Assembly: GCA_947447625.1 (NCBI GenBank)
Contig: CANFKS010000009.1
Span: forward strand, 1-59,995
Reading direction: 5' to 3'
Length of the DNA: 59,995 bases
From: Rhodospirillales bacterium
Lineage (GTDB): Bacteria; Pseudomonadota; Alphaproteobacteria; Acetobacterales; Acetobacteraceae
Within the stretch, counting starts at the first letter, position 1. The number at the start of each line of letters is the position of its first letter. Shown in pieces: positions 35,771 through 44,756 of this stretch. The position numbers were made by a program, and so were the translations under genes. The notes beneath the pieces were generated by a model. That model saw only the letters and a list, made by a program, of their open reading frames with translations, had not been told where the DNA came from and did no database searches.

Positions 35771-38125
35771 TCAGCCCGCGGTCTCCGGCTCCTTCTCCGG
35801 CTCGCCGCCGCCATCCCCGTCATTTGCCTCGGGCTTGGGCAGCACGGGGACACTGGCGATGAACTCGAACGCGAGCTTGCCGTCCTTCAGCGTCACCGTC
35901 ACCGAACCGCCCTTGGTGAGCTTGCCGAACAGCAACTCCTCCGCCAGCGGCTTCTTGATATGCTCCTGGATCACCCGGGCCAGCGGCCGCGCGCCATAGA
36001 GCCGCTCATACCCGCGCTCCGCCAGCCACTCCTTGGCCGCCGACGACAGCTCGATCGTCACATTGCGGTCGGCAAGCTGCGCCTCAAGCTGCATCACGAA
36101 CTTCTCGACCACGCGCGCCACCACTTCCGGCGCAAGCGGCGCAAAGCCGATAATGGCATCGAGCCGGTTGCGGAATTCCGGGGTGAACAGCCGCTTGATC
36201 GCGTCCTGATCATCGCCCTCGCGCCCATCCCGCCCGAAGCCGATGGCTTCCTTGGCAAGGTCGGATGCGCCGGCATTGGTCGTCATGATCAGGATCACAT
36301 TGCGAAAATCGACCGTCTTGCCGTTGTGATCGGTCAGCTTGCCGTGATCCATCACCTGCAACAGGATGTTGTAGAGATCCTGATGCGCCTTCTCGATTTC
36401 ATCGAGCAGCAGCACGGCGTGCGGATGCTGGTCGATCGCATCCGTCAGCATCCCGCCCTGGTCAAACCCGACATAGCCCGGCGGCGCGCCGATGAGCCGC
36501 GAAATCGAATGCCGCTCCATATATTCCGACATGTCGAACCGGATCAGTTCGATCCCCAGCGTCGAGGCCAATTGCCGCGCCACTTCGGTCTTGCCCACGC
36601 CGGTCGGCCCGGAGAACAGATAGTTGCCGATCGGCTTCTCCGGATCGCGCAACCCGGCCCGCGACAGCTTGATCGCCGCCGACAGCGCATCGATCGCCTT
36701 GTCCTGCCCGAACACCATCGAGCGGAGATCGCGCTCAAGGTTGCGCAGCGTCTCCTTGTCGTCGTTCGACACGGCCTTGGGCGGAATCCGCGCGATTTTC
36801 GCGACGATATCCTCCACATCCTTCAGCGTCACCTCGACCCGCCGATCCGCCGGCGGCAGCAGCATCCGCGAGGCGCCGACCTCGTCGATCACATCGATCG
36901 CCTTGTCCGGCAATTTGCGGTCATGGATATAGCGCGCCGACAACTCCACCGCGCCGCGGATCGCCTCGGGCGAATAGATCACCTTGTGGTGCTTCTCGTA
37001 GTTCTCCTTGAGGCCGGTGAGGATCTTCACCGTATCCTCGACCGACGGTTCATTGACGTCGATCTTCTGGAACCGCCGGACCAGTGCGCGGTCCTTCTCG
37101 AAATGGTTGCGGAATTCCTTGTAGGTCGTGCTGCCGATGCAGCGCAGCGTGCCCTGCGCCAGCGCCGGTTTCAGCAGGTTGGACGCATCCATCGCGCCCC
37201 CCGAGGTCGCCCCCGCACCGATCACGGTATGGATCTCATCGATGAACAGGATCGCATTCGGATGCGCCTCAAGCTCGGTGATCACCGCCTTGAGCCGCTC
37301 CTCGAAATCGCCGCGATACCGCGTTCCCGCCAGCAGCGAGCCCATGTCGAGCGAAAAGATCGTCGACTCCAACAACACTTCCGGCACATCGCCCTCGATG
37401 ATCCGCTTGGCCAGGCCCTCGGCGATCGCCGTCTTGCCCACGCCGGGGTCGCCGACATACAGCGGATTGTTCTTCGTCCGACGGCACAGGATCTGGATCG
37501 TCCGCTCGATCTCCTCGGCGCGGCCGATCAGCGGATCGATCTTGCCGAGCTTCGCCTTCTTGTTGAGATCAACGCAGTAGTTCGACAGCGCATCCTGCCC
37601 GCGCCGCGGCTTGTCCTCGCGCTCATCGGACTTGCCCTCGTCCTTGCCCTCGCGCTCCGAACCCTGAACCGGGCGCGGCGCCGACCGGCCCGGCGCCTTG
37701 GCGATGCCGTGCGAAATGAAGTTGACCGCGTCAAGCCGCGTCATATCCTGCGTCTGCAGGAAATAGACGGCATGGCTCTCCCGCTCGCTGAACAGCGCAA
37801 CGAGCACATTGCCCCCCGTCACCTCGTCCTTGCCGGAGGACTGCACATGGATGGCAGCGCGCTGCACCACGCGCTGGAACCCCGCCGTCGGCTTCGGATC
37901 GCCGGGCCGGTCGGTCGCAAGCCCCGCGAGGTCCTTGTCGAGAAATTCCGTCAAATCCGTCCGCAACTTGTCGAGATCGACGCCACAGGCGCGCAGCACC
38001 CCTGCCGCGTCCACATCGTCGGTCAGTCCCAGCAGGAGATGCTCAAGGGTTGCATATTCGTGCTTGCGATCGCTGGCGAGCGCCAAAGCACGATGGAGCG
38101 TCTGTTCAAGATTTCTGGACAGCAT
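35771..38125 (-). CDS. clpA: ATP-dependent Clp protease ATP-binding subunit ClpA
   Basis: 784 aa AAA+ unfoldase. Start MLSRNLEQTLHRALALAS (ATG 38125; ATG 38137 is an alternative). It has the N-domain, then a charged linker (EREGKDEGKSDEREDK), D1 with Walker A GDPGVGKTAIAEG, and D2 with GPTGVGKTEVARQL and DEIEKAHQD. The loop EAIGFGRDG carries the IGF tripeptide that docks onto ClpP. ClpS, encoded next upstream on the same strand, delivers N-degron substrates to it. The end is acidic and Pro-rich. Confidence 0.95.
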   Translation of the reverse strand: MLSRNLEQTLHRALALASDRKHEYATLEHLLLGLTDDVDAAGVLRACGVDLDKLRTDLTEFLDKDLAGLATDRPGDPKPTAGFQRVVQRAAIHVQSSGKDEVTGGNVLVALFSERESHAVYFLQTQDMTRLDAVNFISHGIAKAPGRSAPRPVQGSEREGKDEGKSDEREDKPRRGQDALSNYCVDLNKKAKLGKIDPLIGRAEEIERTIQILCRRTKNNPLYVGDPGVGKTAIAEGLAKRIIEGDVPEVLLESTIFSLDMGSLLAGTRYRGDFEERLKAVITELEAHPNAILFIDEIHTVIGAGATSGGAMDASNLLKPALAQGTLRCIGSTTYKEFRNHFEKDRALVRRFQKIDVNEPSVEDTVKILTGLKENYEKHHKVIYSPEAIRGAVELSARYIHDRKLPDKAIDVIDEVGASRMLLPPADRRVEVTLKDVEDIVAKIARIPPKAVSNDDKETLRNLERDLRSMVFGQDKAIDALSAAIKLSRAGLRDPEKPIGNYLFSGPTGVGKTEVARQLASTLGIELIRFDMSEYMERHSISRLIGAPPGYVGFDQGGMLTDAIDQHPHAVLLLDEIEKAHQDLYNILLQVMDHGKLTDHNGKTVDFRNVILIMTTNAGASDLAKEAIGFGRDGREGDDQDAIKRLFTPEFRNRLDAIIGFAPLAPEVVARVVEKFVMQLEAQLADRNVTIELSSAAKEWLAERGYERLYGARPLARVIQEHIKKPLAEELLFGKLTKGGSVTVTLKDGKLAFEFIASVPVLPKPEANDGDGGGEPEKEPETAG

Positions 38126-38321
38126 GGCGGACGACACTCCTCATAGCCGCTGGGCGGTTCATGGGTGCGAGACGGATGGCCTCGGAGCACAGCGCGCGCG
38201 CCCCGCAACGCATTCAACCAGCTTCACGCCGTAGGGCGTATCACCAATTCGACACCCTATACTTAAAATCGGGCAACCGCGAGAACAACCCCGCCGAACG
38301 GCCAGCGGCCGCCGGCCGCCC

Positions 38322-38378
38322 GCGCTATTCCTTTTCGCCAGCGCTATTCTTTTTCGCCAGCGCTATTCTTTTTCGATC
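38322..38378 (-). repeat. 19-bp tandem triplication at the clpS stop codon
   Basis: Three 19-bp units, 38322-38340, 38341-38359 and 38360-38378. On the minus strand the core is GAAAAAGAATAGCGCTGGC, which contains the last two clpS codons and its TAG stop. The first unit read in the clpS direction is the functional one; the two others lie downstream of the stop. The unit is not a multiple of three. Confidence 0.9.
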
Positions 38379-38719
38379 GTGCATTGCAGCGGATGCTGAT
38401 TCTGCCGCGCCAGATCCATCACCTGCGTCACCTTGGTTTCCGCAACCTCGTAGGTGAACACCCCGCAAACGCCCACGCCCCGGCGGTGCACCTGCAGCAT
38501 CACCCGCGTCGCCTCTTCGCGGTTCTTCTGAAAAAACCGCTCCAGCACATGCACGACGAATTCCATCGGCGTGTAATCGTCGTTCAGCATCAACACCTTG
38601 TACATCGCCGGCTTGCGCGTCTTCGGACGCGCCTTGACCACGACATTCGTATTCGGCGTCTCGCCGCCGGAACCGCCGCTTTTGCGGCCATCGTCCTTGT
38701 TGATATCGTCGTCGCTCAT
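38363..38719 (-). CDS. clpS: ATP-dependent Clp protease adaptor ClpS
   Basis: 118 aa. An unstructured N-terminus ([19 protein letters not shown]) precedes the ClpS core: [20 protein letters not shown] (N-degron pocket), [19 protein letters not shown] and [15 protein letters not shown]. It binds N-terminal destabilising residues and passes them to ClpA. ATG 38719 gives the normal length. It is on the same strand as clpA, 237 bp upstream. Confidence 0.95.
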   Translation of the reverse strand: MSDDDINKDDGRKSGGSGGETPNTNVVVKARPKTRKPAMYKVLMLNDDYTPMEFVVHVLERFFQKNREEATRVMLQVHRRGVGVCGVFTYEVAETKVTQVMDLARQNQHPLQCTIEKE

Positions 38720-38880
38720 GCTGCGTAACCGCTGGTTCGAGGAGGGGCCCGCAATCCGGGAAGCCGGACCATAACGGAATTCTGCCCGCAAGGAACACAT
38801 CTTGGGGCATTGCTGCCCAACAAATGGTTAACCCCGCCAGCGGGACACGCGATTCGAGGCAATCCCCCACAAAACGCAAA

Positions 38881-38910
38881 GGCCCGGGAGATGGGACCCG
38901 GGCCTCTTCC
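38881..38910 (-). terminator. hairpin terminator of the phasin gene
   Basis: GGCCCGGG pairs with CCCGGGCC around eight bases. On the minus strand the stem is followed by TTTGCGTTTT. It lies 31 bases after the phasin stop codon. Confidence 0.8.
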
Positions 38911-38934
38911 GTCAAGTCCAAATCGCCTGAAAAA

Positions 38935-39498
38935 TCAGGCAGCGCGGCCGAATGTCTCGACGGCCAGCGTCACGCGCGCGGTGATCGGCGCGATCGTCTG
39001 CTCCGCAAGCTTCATCGACGCGTCCGTCAGCTTGCCGGTCTCGCTCATCGCCGCTTCGAGCGAGCTGCGCGTCAGGCTCGACTGCAGGTCCATCGCGTCC
39101 TTCAGCGACTTCACGCCAGACATCGCCTTCCAGACCGAAACCGTCTGGTCCATCTGCGACTGCGCCAGGCTCGCAAAGCTCTTCGAAAACGCCTGCACGC
39201 CGGCAGCCCAGATCTGGCCCGACTTCACCACCGCTTCGACATTGCCCTGACCGAAGGAGACGAACTCCTCCGCAGTCCTAAACGCCTTGTCCATGTTCGT
39301 CTTCATCTCCGTTTGTGTCTTTTCGAGCCCGGCAACCGCGCCGGTTACGCCGTCCTTCAGTGCCGCAACCGTCTGATCGAAGCCCTGCCTGGCCACCGTC
39401 GCGGCCGACTGCGCCTGCGCGGCAGCAGCATCCACGATCGGCATTGCAGCAGCTTCAATCGTCTTGACAATCGCCTCGGCATCCTTCTTCGCAGCCAT
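38935..39498 (-). CDS. phasin family protein (polyhydroxyalkanoate granule-associated)
   Basis: 187 aa, almost entirely amphipathic helix. The phasin pattern is visible: AEEFVSFGQGNVEAVVKSGQ, then WAAGVQAFSKSFASLAQ and a helical end. Phasins coat PHA granules and affect their size. The upstream region holds CTGCACTGCAG, which fits the PhaR repressor target described in Rhodobacter (CTGCN3GCAG). This predicts that the organism stores polyhydroxyalkanoate. Confidence 0.88.
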   Translation of the reverse strand: MAAKKDAEAIVKTIEAAAMPIVDAAAAQAQSAATVARQGFDQTVAALKDGVTGAVAGLEKTQTEMKTNMDKAFRTAEEFVSFGQGNVEAVVKSGQIWAAGVQAFSKSFASLAQSQMDQTVSVWKAMSGVKSLKDAMDLQSSLTRSSLEAAMSETGKLTDASMKLAEQTIAPITARVTLAVETFGRAA

Positions 39499-39584
39499 GT
39501 GTCACTCTCCTGTTCATACCGACGCCGCCGCGGCAAAAGGGGCCATCCCCACCAAGCCGTCCGCCGCGCAGGCCTAAAACTATG

Positions 39585-39650
39585 CTGCACTGCAGCGAGC
39601 CTTATCTAAAGGCCCGCCTAAGCCGGGTCAAGCACAAATGGTGCAGTGCA
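39585..39650 (-). promoter_or_regulatory. candidate PhaR operator region of the phasin gene
   Basis: CTGCACTGCAG at 39585-39595 is a perfect CTGCN3GCAG palindrome, and a partner TGCAGTGCA occurs at 39642-39650. Both lie 90-150 bases upstream of the phasin start. PhaR-type repressors bind TGC/GCA-rich sites before phasin genes. The remainder of the 39499-39795 gap shows no other clear signal. Confidence 0.5.
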
Positions 39651-39795
39651 ACATGAATTTTGCACCTCCCATCAAAGCCCTCAAATCCCACATCGCAACT
39701 CGTTCAAATCGAAAGATTTTCCCCCAACCGCCCTGGACAGGTCACGCTGCCTGACGTTAGGTTGCCGCGCACAATGATCGGGAGTTCGCCCCTTA

Positions 39796-40974
39796 ATGCC
39801 TTGCGGCCGCACCCTGCCGCCCGTCACCAAGCCGCAGAGAACCCGCCGCGCGCTCGCGTGGCTCGGGCTGAGTCTGGCTGCCCTGCTCGCGTGCATCCCG
39901 CTTGCCCACGCGCAAATCGGCTCCGCTCGCTACGCCTCCATCGTCATTGAAGCCGAATCGGGCCGCGTCCTCTCCGCCGTCGCCCCCGACGAGCTCAGGC
40001 ACCCCGCCAGCCTGACGAAAATGATGACCCTTTACATGGTGTTCGAAGCCCTGCGCGACCGCCGCATCACGCTCAACCAGAACGTTCCCATCTCGCCGCA
40101 TGCCGCCAGCGCCGCGCCCACCAAACTCGGCCTCCTCCCCGGCACCCGCATCACCGTCCACGAAGCCATCCTCGGCCTCGTCACCAAATCCGCCAACGAC
40201 GCCGCCGCCGCCCTCGGCGAAATGCTCGGCCTCGATGAAACCCGCTTCGCCCAGATGATGACGCTGCGCGCCCGGGCCCTCGGCATGTCCCGCTCCACCT
40301 TCCGCAACGCCTCCGGCCTCCCCGACCCCGAGCAATGGACCACCGCCCGCGACATGGCCACCCTCGGCCGCCGCCTCGCGCATGATTTCCCTATCGAATA
40401 CCGCTACTTCGCCACCCCGAGCTTCCGCTTCCACGGTCGCGTGATCCCGACCCATGACCATCTGCTCGCCACCTATCAGGGCGCCGATGGCATCAAAACC
40501 GGCTACACCGAAGCCTCCGGCTTCAACCTCGTCTCCTCCGCCGTTCGCGGCGGCACCCGCATCGTCGGCGTCGTCCTCGGCGGCGCCCACGCCCCCGAGC
40601 GCGACGCGCACATGACCAGCCTGCTCAACCAGGGGTTCGACCGCCTCGAAATCGCCCCCGGCCCCGCCCGGCCGCGCACCACCCCCATTCTCGCAGCCCC
40701 CCCGCCCCCCCGCCCCGCCGCCCGCTGGGCCATCCAAGCCGGCGCCTTCACCACCGAAGCCGCCGCCCGCCAGGCCGCCACCACCGCCCGCCGCCTCGCC
40801 GCCACCGGCGAAGCCCGCATCGAACCCATGACCCAGCAACGCAAAACCCTCTACCGCGCCCAGGTCATCGGCCTCAACGAAGCCGAAGCCCGCACCGCCT
40901 GCACCGCCATGAGCCGCCAGCGCCTTGCCTGCACCCCCGTCCGCCTCGATCCGCAACAACTCGCCAGCCGCTGA
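39796..40974 (+). CDS. D-alanyl-D-alanine carboxypeptidase with SPOR domain
   Basis: 392 aa. It has a signal peptide (LAWLGLSLAALLACIPLAHA) and a class A low-molecular-weight PBP domain with SLTK (catalytic Ser and Lys), SAN and KTG motifs in order. A Pro-rich linker (APPPPRPAA) leads to a C-terminal SPOR domain (WAIQAGAFTTEAAARQ), which binds denuded peptidoglycan at the septum. It trims the terminal D-Ala of stem peptides in the periplasm. It is DacA-like; the SPOR fusion is common in alphaproteobacteria. Confidence 0.92.
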   Translation: MPCGRTLPPVTKPQRTRRALAWLGLSLAALLACIPLAHAQIGSARYASIVIEAESGRVLSAVAPDELRHPASLTKMMTLYMVFEALRDRRITLNQNVPISPHAASAAPTKLGLLPGTRITVHEAILGLVTKSANDAAAALGEMLGLDETRFAQMMTLRARALGMSRSTFRNASGLPDPEQWTTARDMATLGRRLAHDFPIEYRYFATPSFRFHGRVIPTHDHLLATYQGADGIKTGYTEASGFNLVSSAVRGGTRIVGVVLGGAHAPERDAHMTSLLNQGFDRLEIAPGPARPRTTPILAAPPPPRPAARWAIQAGAFTTEAAARQAATTARRLAATGEARIEPMTQQRKTLYRAQVIGLNEAEARTACTAMSRQRLACTPVRLDPQQLASR

Positions 40975-41100
40975 TTTTTCTGCGCGCTCACCTTCCTTCA
41001 CTCCAGCCCCGCACGGGCGGCTCTTGTGCCGGGTGGAGCGGTTGAGCATGCTGCCCACCCATGGATGCGTGCGGCCTGGGCCGTTTTTGGAGAGTTTTGG

Positions 41101-41907
41101 ATGGACGGCAGCAGTGACGGGCGGCGGATAACGATTCACAAGCCCGAGGATTTTGCCCCGATGCGCGCGGCCGGCCGCCTGGCCGCCGAGACGCTCGATA
41201 TGATCGGCGCCCATGTCCGCCCCGGCATCACCACCGGCGAGCTTGACCGCATCTGCCACGCATACATCACCACCCACAACGCCATCCCGGCCCCGCTCAA
41301 CTATCGCGGCTTCCCCAAATCCGTCTGCATCTCCATCAATCACGTTGTCTGCCACGGCATCCCCGGCGATCGCGCCCTCGCCGCGGATGACGTCCTGAAC
41401 ATTGACGTCACCGTCATTCTTGATGGCTGGTACGGCGATTCCAGCCGCATGTACTGCGCCGGCCCCCCCACCACCAAAGCCCGCCGCCTCATCGAAGTCA
41501 CCTATGACGCCATGATGCTCGGCATCGCCGAAGTCAAACCCGGCCACAGCTTCGGCCACATCGGCGCCGCCATCCAGGCCCATGTCGAACCCAAAGGCTA
41601 CTCCGTCGTGCGCGACTTCTGCGGCCATGGCATCGGCCGCAACTTCCACGAACCCCCCAACGTGCTCCATTTCGGCCGCAAAGGCGAAGGCCCCGTCCTC
41701 AAGCCCGGCATGTTCTTCACCATCGAACCCATGATCAACGCCGGCCGCCCCGACGTGAAAATCCTCGATGACGGCTGGACCGCCGTCACCCGCGACCGCA
41801 GCCTCTCCGTCCAGTTCGAACATATGGTGGGCGTGACCGAAACCGGCGTCGAAATCTTCACCCTCTCCCCCGCCGGCTTCGACAAACCACCCTACCCCAC
41901 GGCCTGA
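41101..41907 (+). CDS. map: type I methionine aminopeptidase
   Basis: 268 aa. It removes the initiator methionine from nascent proteins. Signature pattern: YRGFPKSVCISINHVVCHG, DVLNIDVTVILDGWYGDSSR (two Asp metal ligands), DFCGHGIGRNFHEPPNV (His ligand), FTIEPM (Glu) and SVQFEHM (Glu). ATG 41101 is chosen, preceded by GGAGAG. The thioesterase gene follows after six bases. Confidence 0.95.
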   Translation: MDGSSDGRRITIHKPEDFAPMRAAGRLAAETLDMIGAHVRPGITTGELDRICHAYITTHNAIPAPLNYRGFPKSVCISINHVVCHGIPGDRALAADDVLNIDVTVILDGWYGDSSRMYCAGPPTTKARRLIEVTYDAMMLGIAEVKPGHSFGHIGAAIQAHVEPKGYSVVRDFCGHGIGRNFHEPPNVLHFGRKGEGPVLKPGMFFTIEPMINAGRPDVKILDDGWTAVTRDRSLSVQFEHMVGVTETGVEIFTLSPAGFDKPPYPTA

Positions 41908-41913
41908 CCCGCC

Positions 41914-42321
41914 ATGGCAACCCCCCGCATCACCGTCGAGAAACTCCGCTTCAACGACACCGACCTGCTCGGCCACATCAACAACGCCGTCTACACGGTG
42001 ATCCTCGAAGCCGGCCGCGTCGAACTCGTCCGCGAAGCCGGCCTCCTCAACCCCGCAGCCGGTCACGGCGTCGTCATCGCCCGCCTGGAACTCGACTTCC
42101 TGCGCGAAATGAACTGGCCCGGCGAGGTCCGTTGCGAAACCGCCGTCCACAAACTCGGCAACAAATCCTTCCACCTTCGCCAACACCTTATCCATAACGG
42201 CGAAATCGCCGCCCGCGCCCAAACAATCCTCGCCGCCTTCGACATGACCACCCGCAAAGCCATGCCACTGACCGCAGAATGGCGCACAACCCTTAACAAA
42301 TGGTTCATTCCAGAGGTCTGA
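41914..42321 (+). CDS. acyl-CoA thioesterase, 4-hydroxybenzoyl-CoA thioesterase type
   Basis: 135 aa hotdog-fold protein. The active-site loop RFNDTDLLGHINNAVYTVILE has the Asp and the HxNN arrangement of YbgC/FadM-type thioesterases. It is in the cytoplasm and acts on an unknown acyl-CoA. It probably shares a transcript with map. Confidence 0.87.
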   Translation: MATPRITVEKLRFNDTDLLGHINNAVYTVILEAGRVELVREAGLLNPAAGHGVVIARLELDFLREMNWPGEVRCETAVHKLGNKSFHLRQHLIHNGEIAARAQTILAAFDMTTRKAMPLTAEWRTTLNKWFIPEV

Positions 42322-42553
42322 ACGCCAAAAATTTGCGAAAGCCAGGCGCGGGCTCCGCCCCCCGCGGCAGGGTGCATAAGCGAAGTGCCACGCACCATTG
42401 CCCCACGCGCAAATCGCTGCCGGTTGACGCCGTAACCCCGTTCGCCCGGCAAGGCCGCGGCCGGGCAGCCTGCACGCTTCAATCCGATCGCCGTCCGCTG
42501 CCGCAATACCAGCCTGTGCTCGGGCCCCGCTGAGGCCCGATTGGCAGACCCCG
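42322..42553. other. structured GC-rich intergenic region, function unknown
   Basis: 232 bases between convergent genes with no credible ORF. Several inverted repeats are visible: GGCAGGGTGC with GCACC-ATTGCC, then GCCCGGC with GCCGGGC, and CGGGCC with GGCCCG near the end (about 42514-42542). The last could be a terminator. A structured RNA is possible but I recognise no family. Confidence 0.4.
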
Positions 42554-43309
42554 TCAAGCCAACCGCCCCCCATCCACCGGCAGCGCCACCCCGGTCATGT
42601 AACTCGCCGCATCGCTCGCCAAAAACAACACCGCCGCCGCCACCTCGTCCGCCGTTCCGAACCGCCCCAGCGGATGGCGCGACCGATACAGCGCCGCCCG
42701 CGCCGCCTGCGCCGCCGCATCCCCCGCCGCCGCAAACGTCGCCTCCAGCATCGGCGTCTCGATCGAGCCCGGACACACGCAATTCACCCGCACCCCCTCG
42801 CTCGCATGCGCCAGCGCCAGGCTTTTCGTCATCATCACCACCGCCCCCTTGCTCGCACTATACGCCCCCAGCACCGCCGAGCCCGCGATCCCCGCCGTCG
42901 AGGCAAACGCCACGATCGACCCTCCGGGCTTGCGCATCTTCGGCATCGCCCCGCGCACCGCCAGATACGTCCCCCGCACATTCACCGCGAACACCCGCTC
43001 GAAATCCTCCGGCGCACACGCATCCACCGGCACCGCCGGCCCCAGCACCCCCGCCGCCGTCACCAAAATATCCACCACCCCCGAAATCCCCGCCCAAACC
43101 GCCTCCATCCGCGCCACATCCGCCACATCCCCCGCCACGCAAACCGCAACCGCGCCCATCGCAGCCGCCGTCTCCGCCAACCCCGCCGCGTCCCGGTCGA
43201 TCATCACCACACGTGACGCCCCCTCCGCCGCCAAACCCCGCGCCACCGCCCGCCCCAGCCCCGAACCCGCGCCCGTCACCACCGCCGTCTTGCCCGCGAA
43301 CCGCATCAT
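42554..43309 (-). CDS. SDR family oxidoreductase
   Basis: 251 aa classical short-chain dehydrogenase. NAD(P) motif TGAGSGLG, NAG-like VTAAGVLGP, catalytic Ser in AFASTAGIAG, YSASK, and PG motif VCPGSIETPM. The ending VALPVDGGRLA is typical. ATG 43309 has GGGAG at five bases upstream; an extension to 43357 is weaker. The substrate is unknown. Confidence 0.88.
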   Translation of the reverse strand: MMRFAGKTAVVTGAGSGLGRAVARGLAAEGASRVVMIDRDAAGLAETAAAMGAVAVCVAGDVADVARMEAVWAGISGVVDILVTAAGVLGPAVPVDACAPEDFERVFAVNVRGTYLAVRGAMPKMRKPGGSIVAFASTAGIAGSAVLGAYSASKGAVVMMTKSLALAHASEGVRVNCVCPGSIETPMLEATFAAAGDAAAQAARAALYRSRHPLGRFGTADEVAAAVLFLASDAASYMTGVALPVDGGRLA

Positions 43310-43452
43310 ACTCTCCCACAGCGCAATCGCCTGAGCCGGACTCACCAGCGGGTTCAATCACGCGATAAAACAAAGATCCAAAGCGGTTCAACGCGGCCCC
43401 GAAACCGACGGATCCACGGGAACTTCTCTCGATTTCCCCCATCAAACACCGC

Positions 43453-43489
43453 TTGACGCGATCCATCAAACGTCAAATAATATAACTGG
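43453..43489 (+). promoter_or_regulatory. candidate promoter with operator-like repeats
   Basis: TTGACG at 43453-43458 is followed after 19 bases by TAATAT (43478-43483). The direct repeat CATCAAAC (about 43440 and 43463) and an ATCCA/TGGAT inverted pair surround it. This short AT-rich patch stands out in the GC-rich context. It would serve the doubtful gene at 43535 and perhaps radC. Confidence 0.35.
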
Positions 43490-43534
43490 ATGTTAGATAC
43501 TACCAATCACGCCCGACCCACCCAGAGCGGCCCC

Positions 43535-43990
43535 ATGGCCGCCGCCGGCCCCCTCGGGCTCTGCGAAGCCGCGCGCGCTTCCCTCCTCGCGATCCTCTCC
43601 GACCACATCGCCCGCCTCATCGCCCTCCTCGAAACCCTCCTCGCCGACTGGCGCAACGCCACCCTCGTCCCCTCCCCCGCCCCGCAGCGCCGCTTCGCGA
43701 CCGCCCCCTCCCCGACGCGCATCGCCCGCGCCCGCCCCCGCGCCCGGCGCCGGCGCACCCCAAGCGAGGCCCCACCCTCGCGACCCTCCCCGCTCCCATC
43801 GCGCACGCCGCCCGCCCCGGCCCCCCGTGCCCGTCGTCCCCGCGCGGCATTGCCACTCCCAAAACCGAAACACCGTCAAACCGGCTGTATCACGCGCCAT
43901 TCACTATGGGGCGGCCCAAACACCATGGCATGCTCCCCCCATGGCCAAACGCCGCGGCTTCTCCGACCAGATCAACCTGCTCGACCCTGA
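43535..43990 (+). CDS. doubtful small basic Pro/Arg-rich protein
   Basis: 151 aa from ATG 43535 (or 166 from TTG/ATG 43490). It starts with a plausible amphipathic helix (ARASLLAILSDHIARLIALL) and then is mostly Arg, Pro and Ala. Similar low-complexity proteins recur in Acetobacteraceae annotations, as I recall. The 3' end overlaps radC by 50 bases out of frame, which weakens the case. The opposite-strand frame is less plausible. Confidence 0.3.
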   Translation: MAAAGPLGLCEAARASLLAILSDHIARLIALLETLLADWRNATLVPSPAPQRRFATAPSPTRIARARPRARRRRTPSEAPPSRPSPLPSRTPPAPAPRARRPRAALPLPKPKHRQTGCITRHSLWGGPNTMACSPHGQTPRLLRPDQPARP

Positions 43991-44678
43991 CGACCGCCCC
44001 CCTTCCGCCATCGGCGCGGAGGGGCATCGCGCCCGCATGCGCCAAAAACTCCTCACCGCCGGCCCCGCCGCCCTGGCCGACTACGAACTCCTTGAAATGG
44101 TTCTTTTCCTCGCCCTCCCAAGGCGTGACACCAAGCCGATCGCGAAAGCCCTGATGGACCGTTTCGCCAGCTTCTCCAACGCCATCGCCGCCCCCCTCAA
44201 TGACCTCGTCGCCGTCGAAGGCATGGGCGAAGCCGCCGCCGCCGCCCTCAAAACCGTTCACGCCGCCGCCCTGCGCCTGGCCCGCGCCGAAGTCATCCAG
44301 CGCCCCGTTCTCGCCAATTGGGACGCCTTGATGGATTATTTGACCGCCGTCATGTCCCGCGAACGGGTCGAACAGTTCCGCATTCTGTTCCTTGACACCC
44401 GCAACCGCCTCATCGCCGACGAAGCCCAGGCCCGCGGCACCGTCAACCACACCCCGGTCTACCCCCGCGAAGTCGTCAAGCGCGCCCTCGAACTCCAGGC
44501 CACCGCGCTCATCCTCGCCCACAACCACCCTTCGGGCGACCCCACCCCATCGCGCGACGATATCGAAATGACCCGCGAAATCGTCACCGCCGCCCGTGCC
44601 CTCTCCATCGTGCTGCATGACCACATCATCATCGGCAACGGATGCTGGCTCAGTTTCCGCAGAGAAGGGCTTCTCTGA
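43941..44678 (+). CDS. radC: RadC family JAB domain protein
   Basis: 245 aa. A helix-hairpin-helix region (GMGEAAAAALKTVHAAALRL) precedes a JAB1/MPN-like metal-binding domain with FLDTRNRLIADE and the JAMM motif HNHPSGDPTPSRDD. RadC was once linked to DNA repair; its true function is unsettled. ATG 43941 begins MAKRRGFSDQINLLDPDD. Confidence 0.92.
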   Translation: MAKRRGFSDQINLLDPDDRPPSAIGAEGHRARMRQKLLTAGPAALADYELLEMVLFLALPRRDTKPIAKALMDRFASFSNAIAAPLNDLVAVEGMGEAAAAALKTVHAAALRLARAEVIQRPVLANWDALMDYLTAVMSRERVEQFRILFLDTRNRLIADEAQARGTVNHTPVYPREVVKRALELQATALILAHNHPSGDPTPSRDDIEMTREIVTAARALSIVLHDHIIIGNGCWLSFRREGLL

Positions 44679-44756
44679 CAGCCTTCCGTTAACCCTCTTT
44701 CAACGCCTCCCTCCCATACTCCGTCCAGGCCCCTGACGGGCCATCGCAGGAGTGGC

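Noticed and set aside
42322-42553. 6S RNA or SRP RNA gene
   Set aside because: Hairpins are present but the conserved core sequences of these RNAs are not recognisable.
39793-42573. 926-codon open frame on the minus strand
   Set aside because: It runs antisense through the carboxypeptidase, map and thioesterase genes and consists of Gly/Ala/Asp-rich nonsense typical of antisense frames in GC-rich DNA.
43493-43900. 135-codon minus-strand frame
   Set aside because: Low-complexity Gly/Arg composition; the plus-strand frame has a better helix and promoter, and even that is doubtful.
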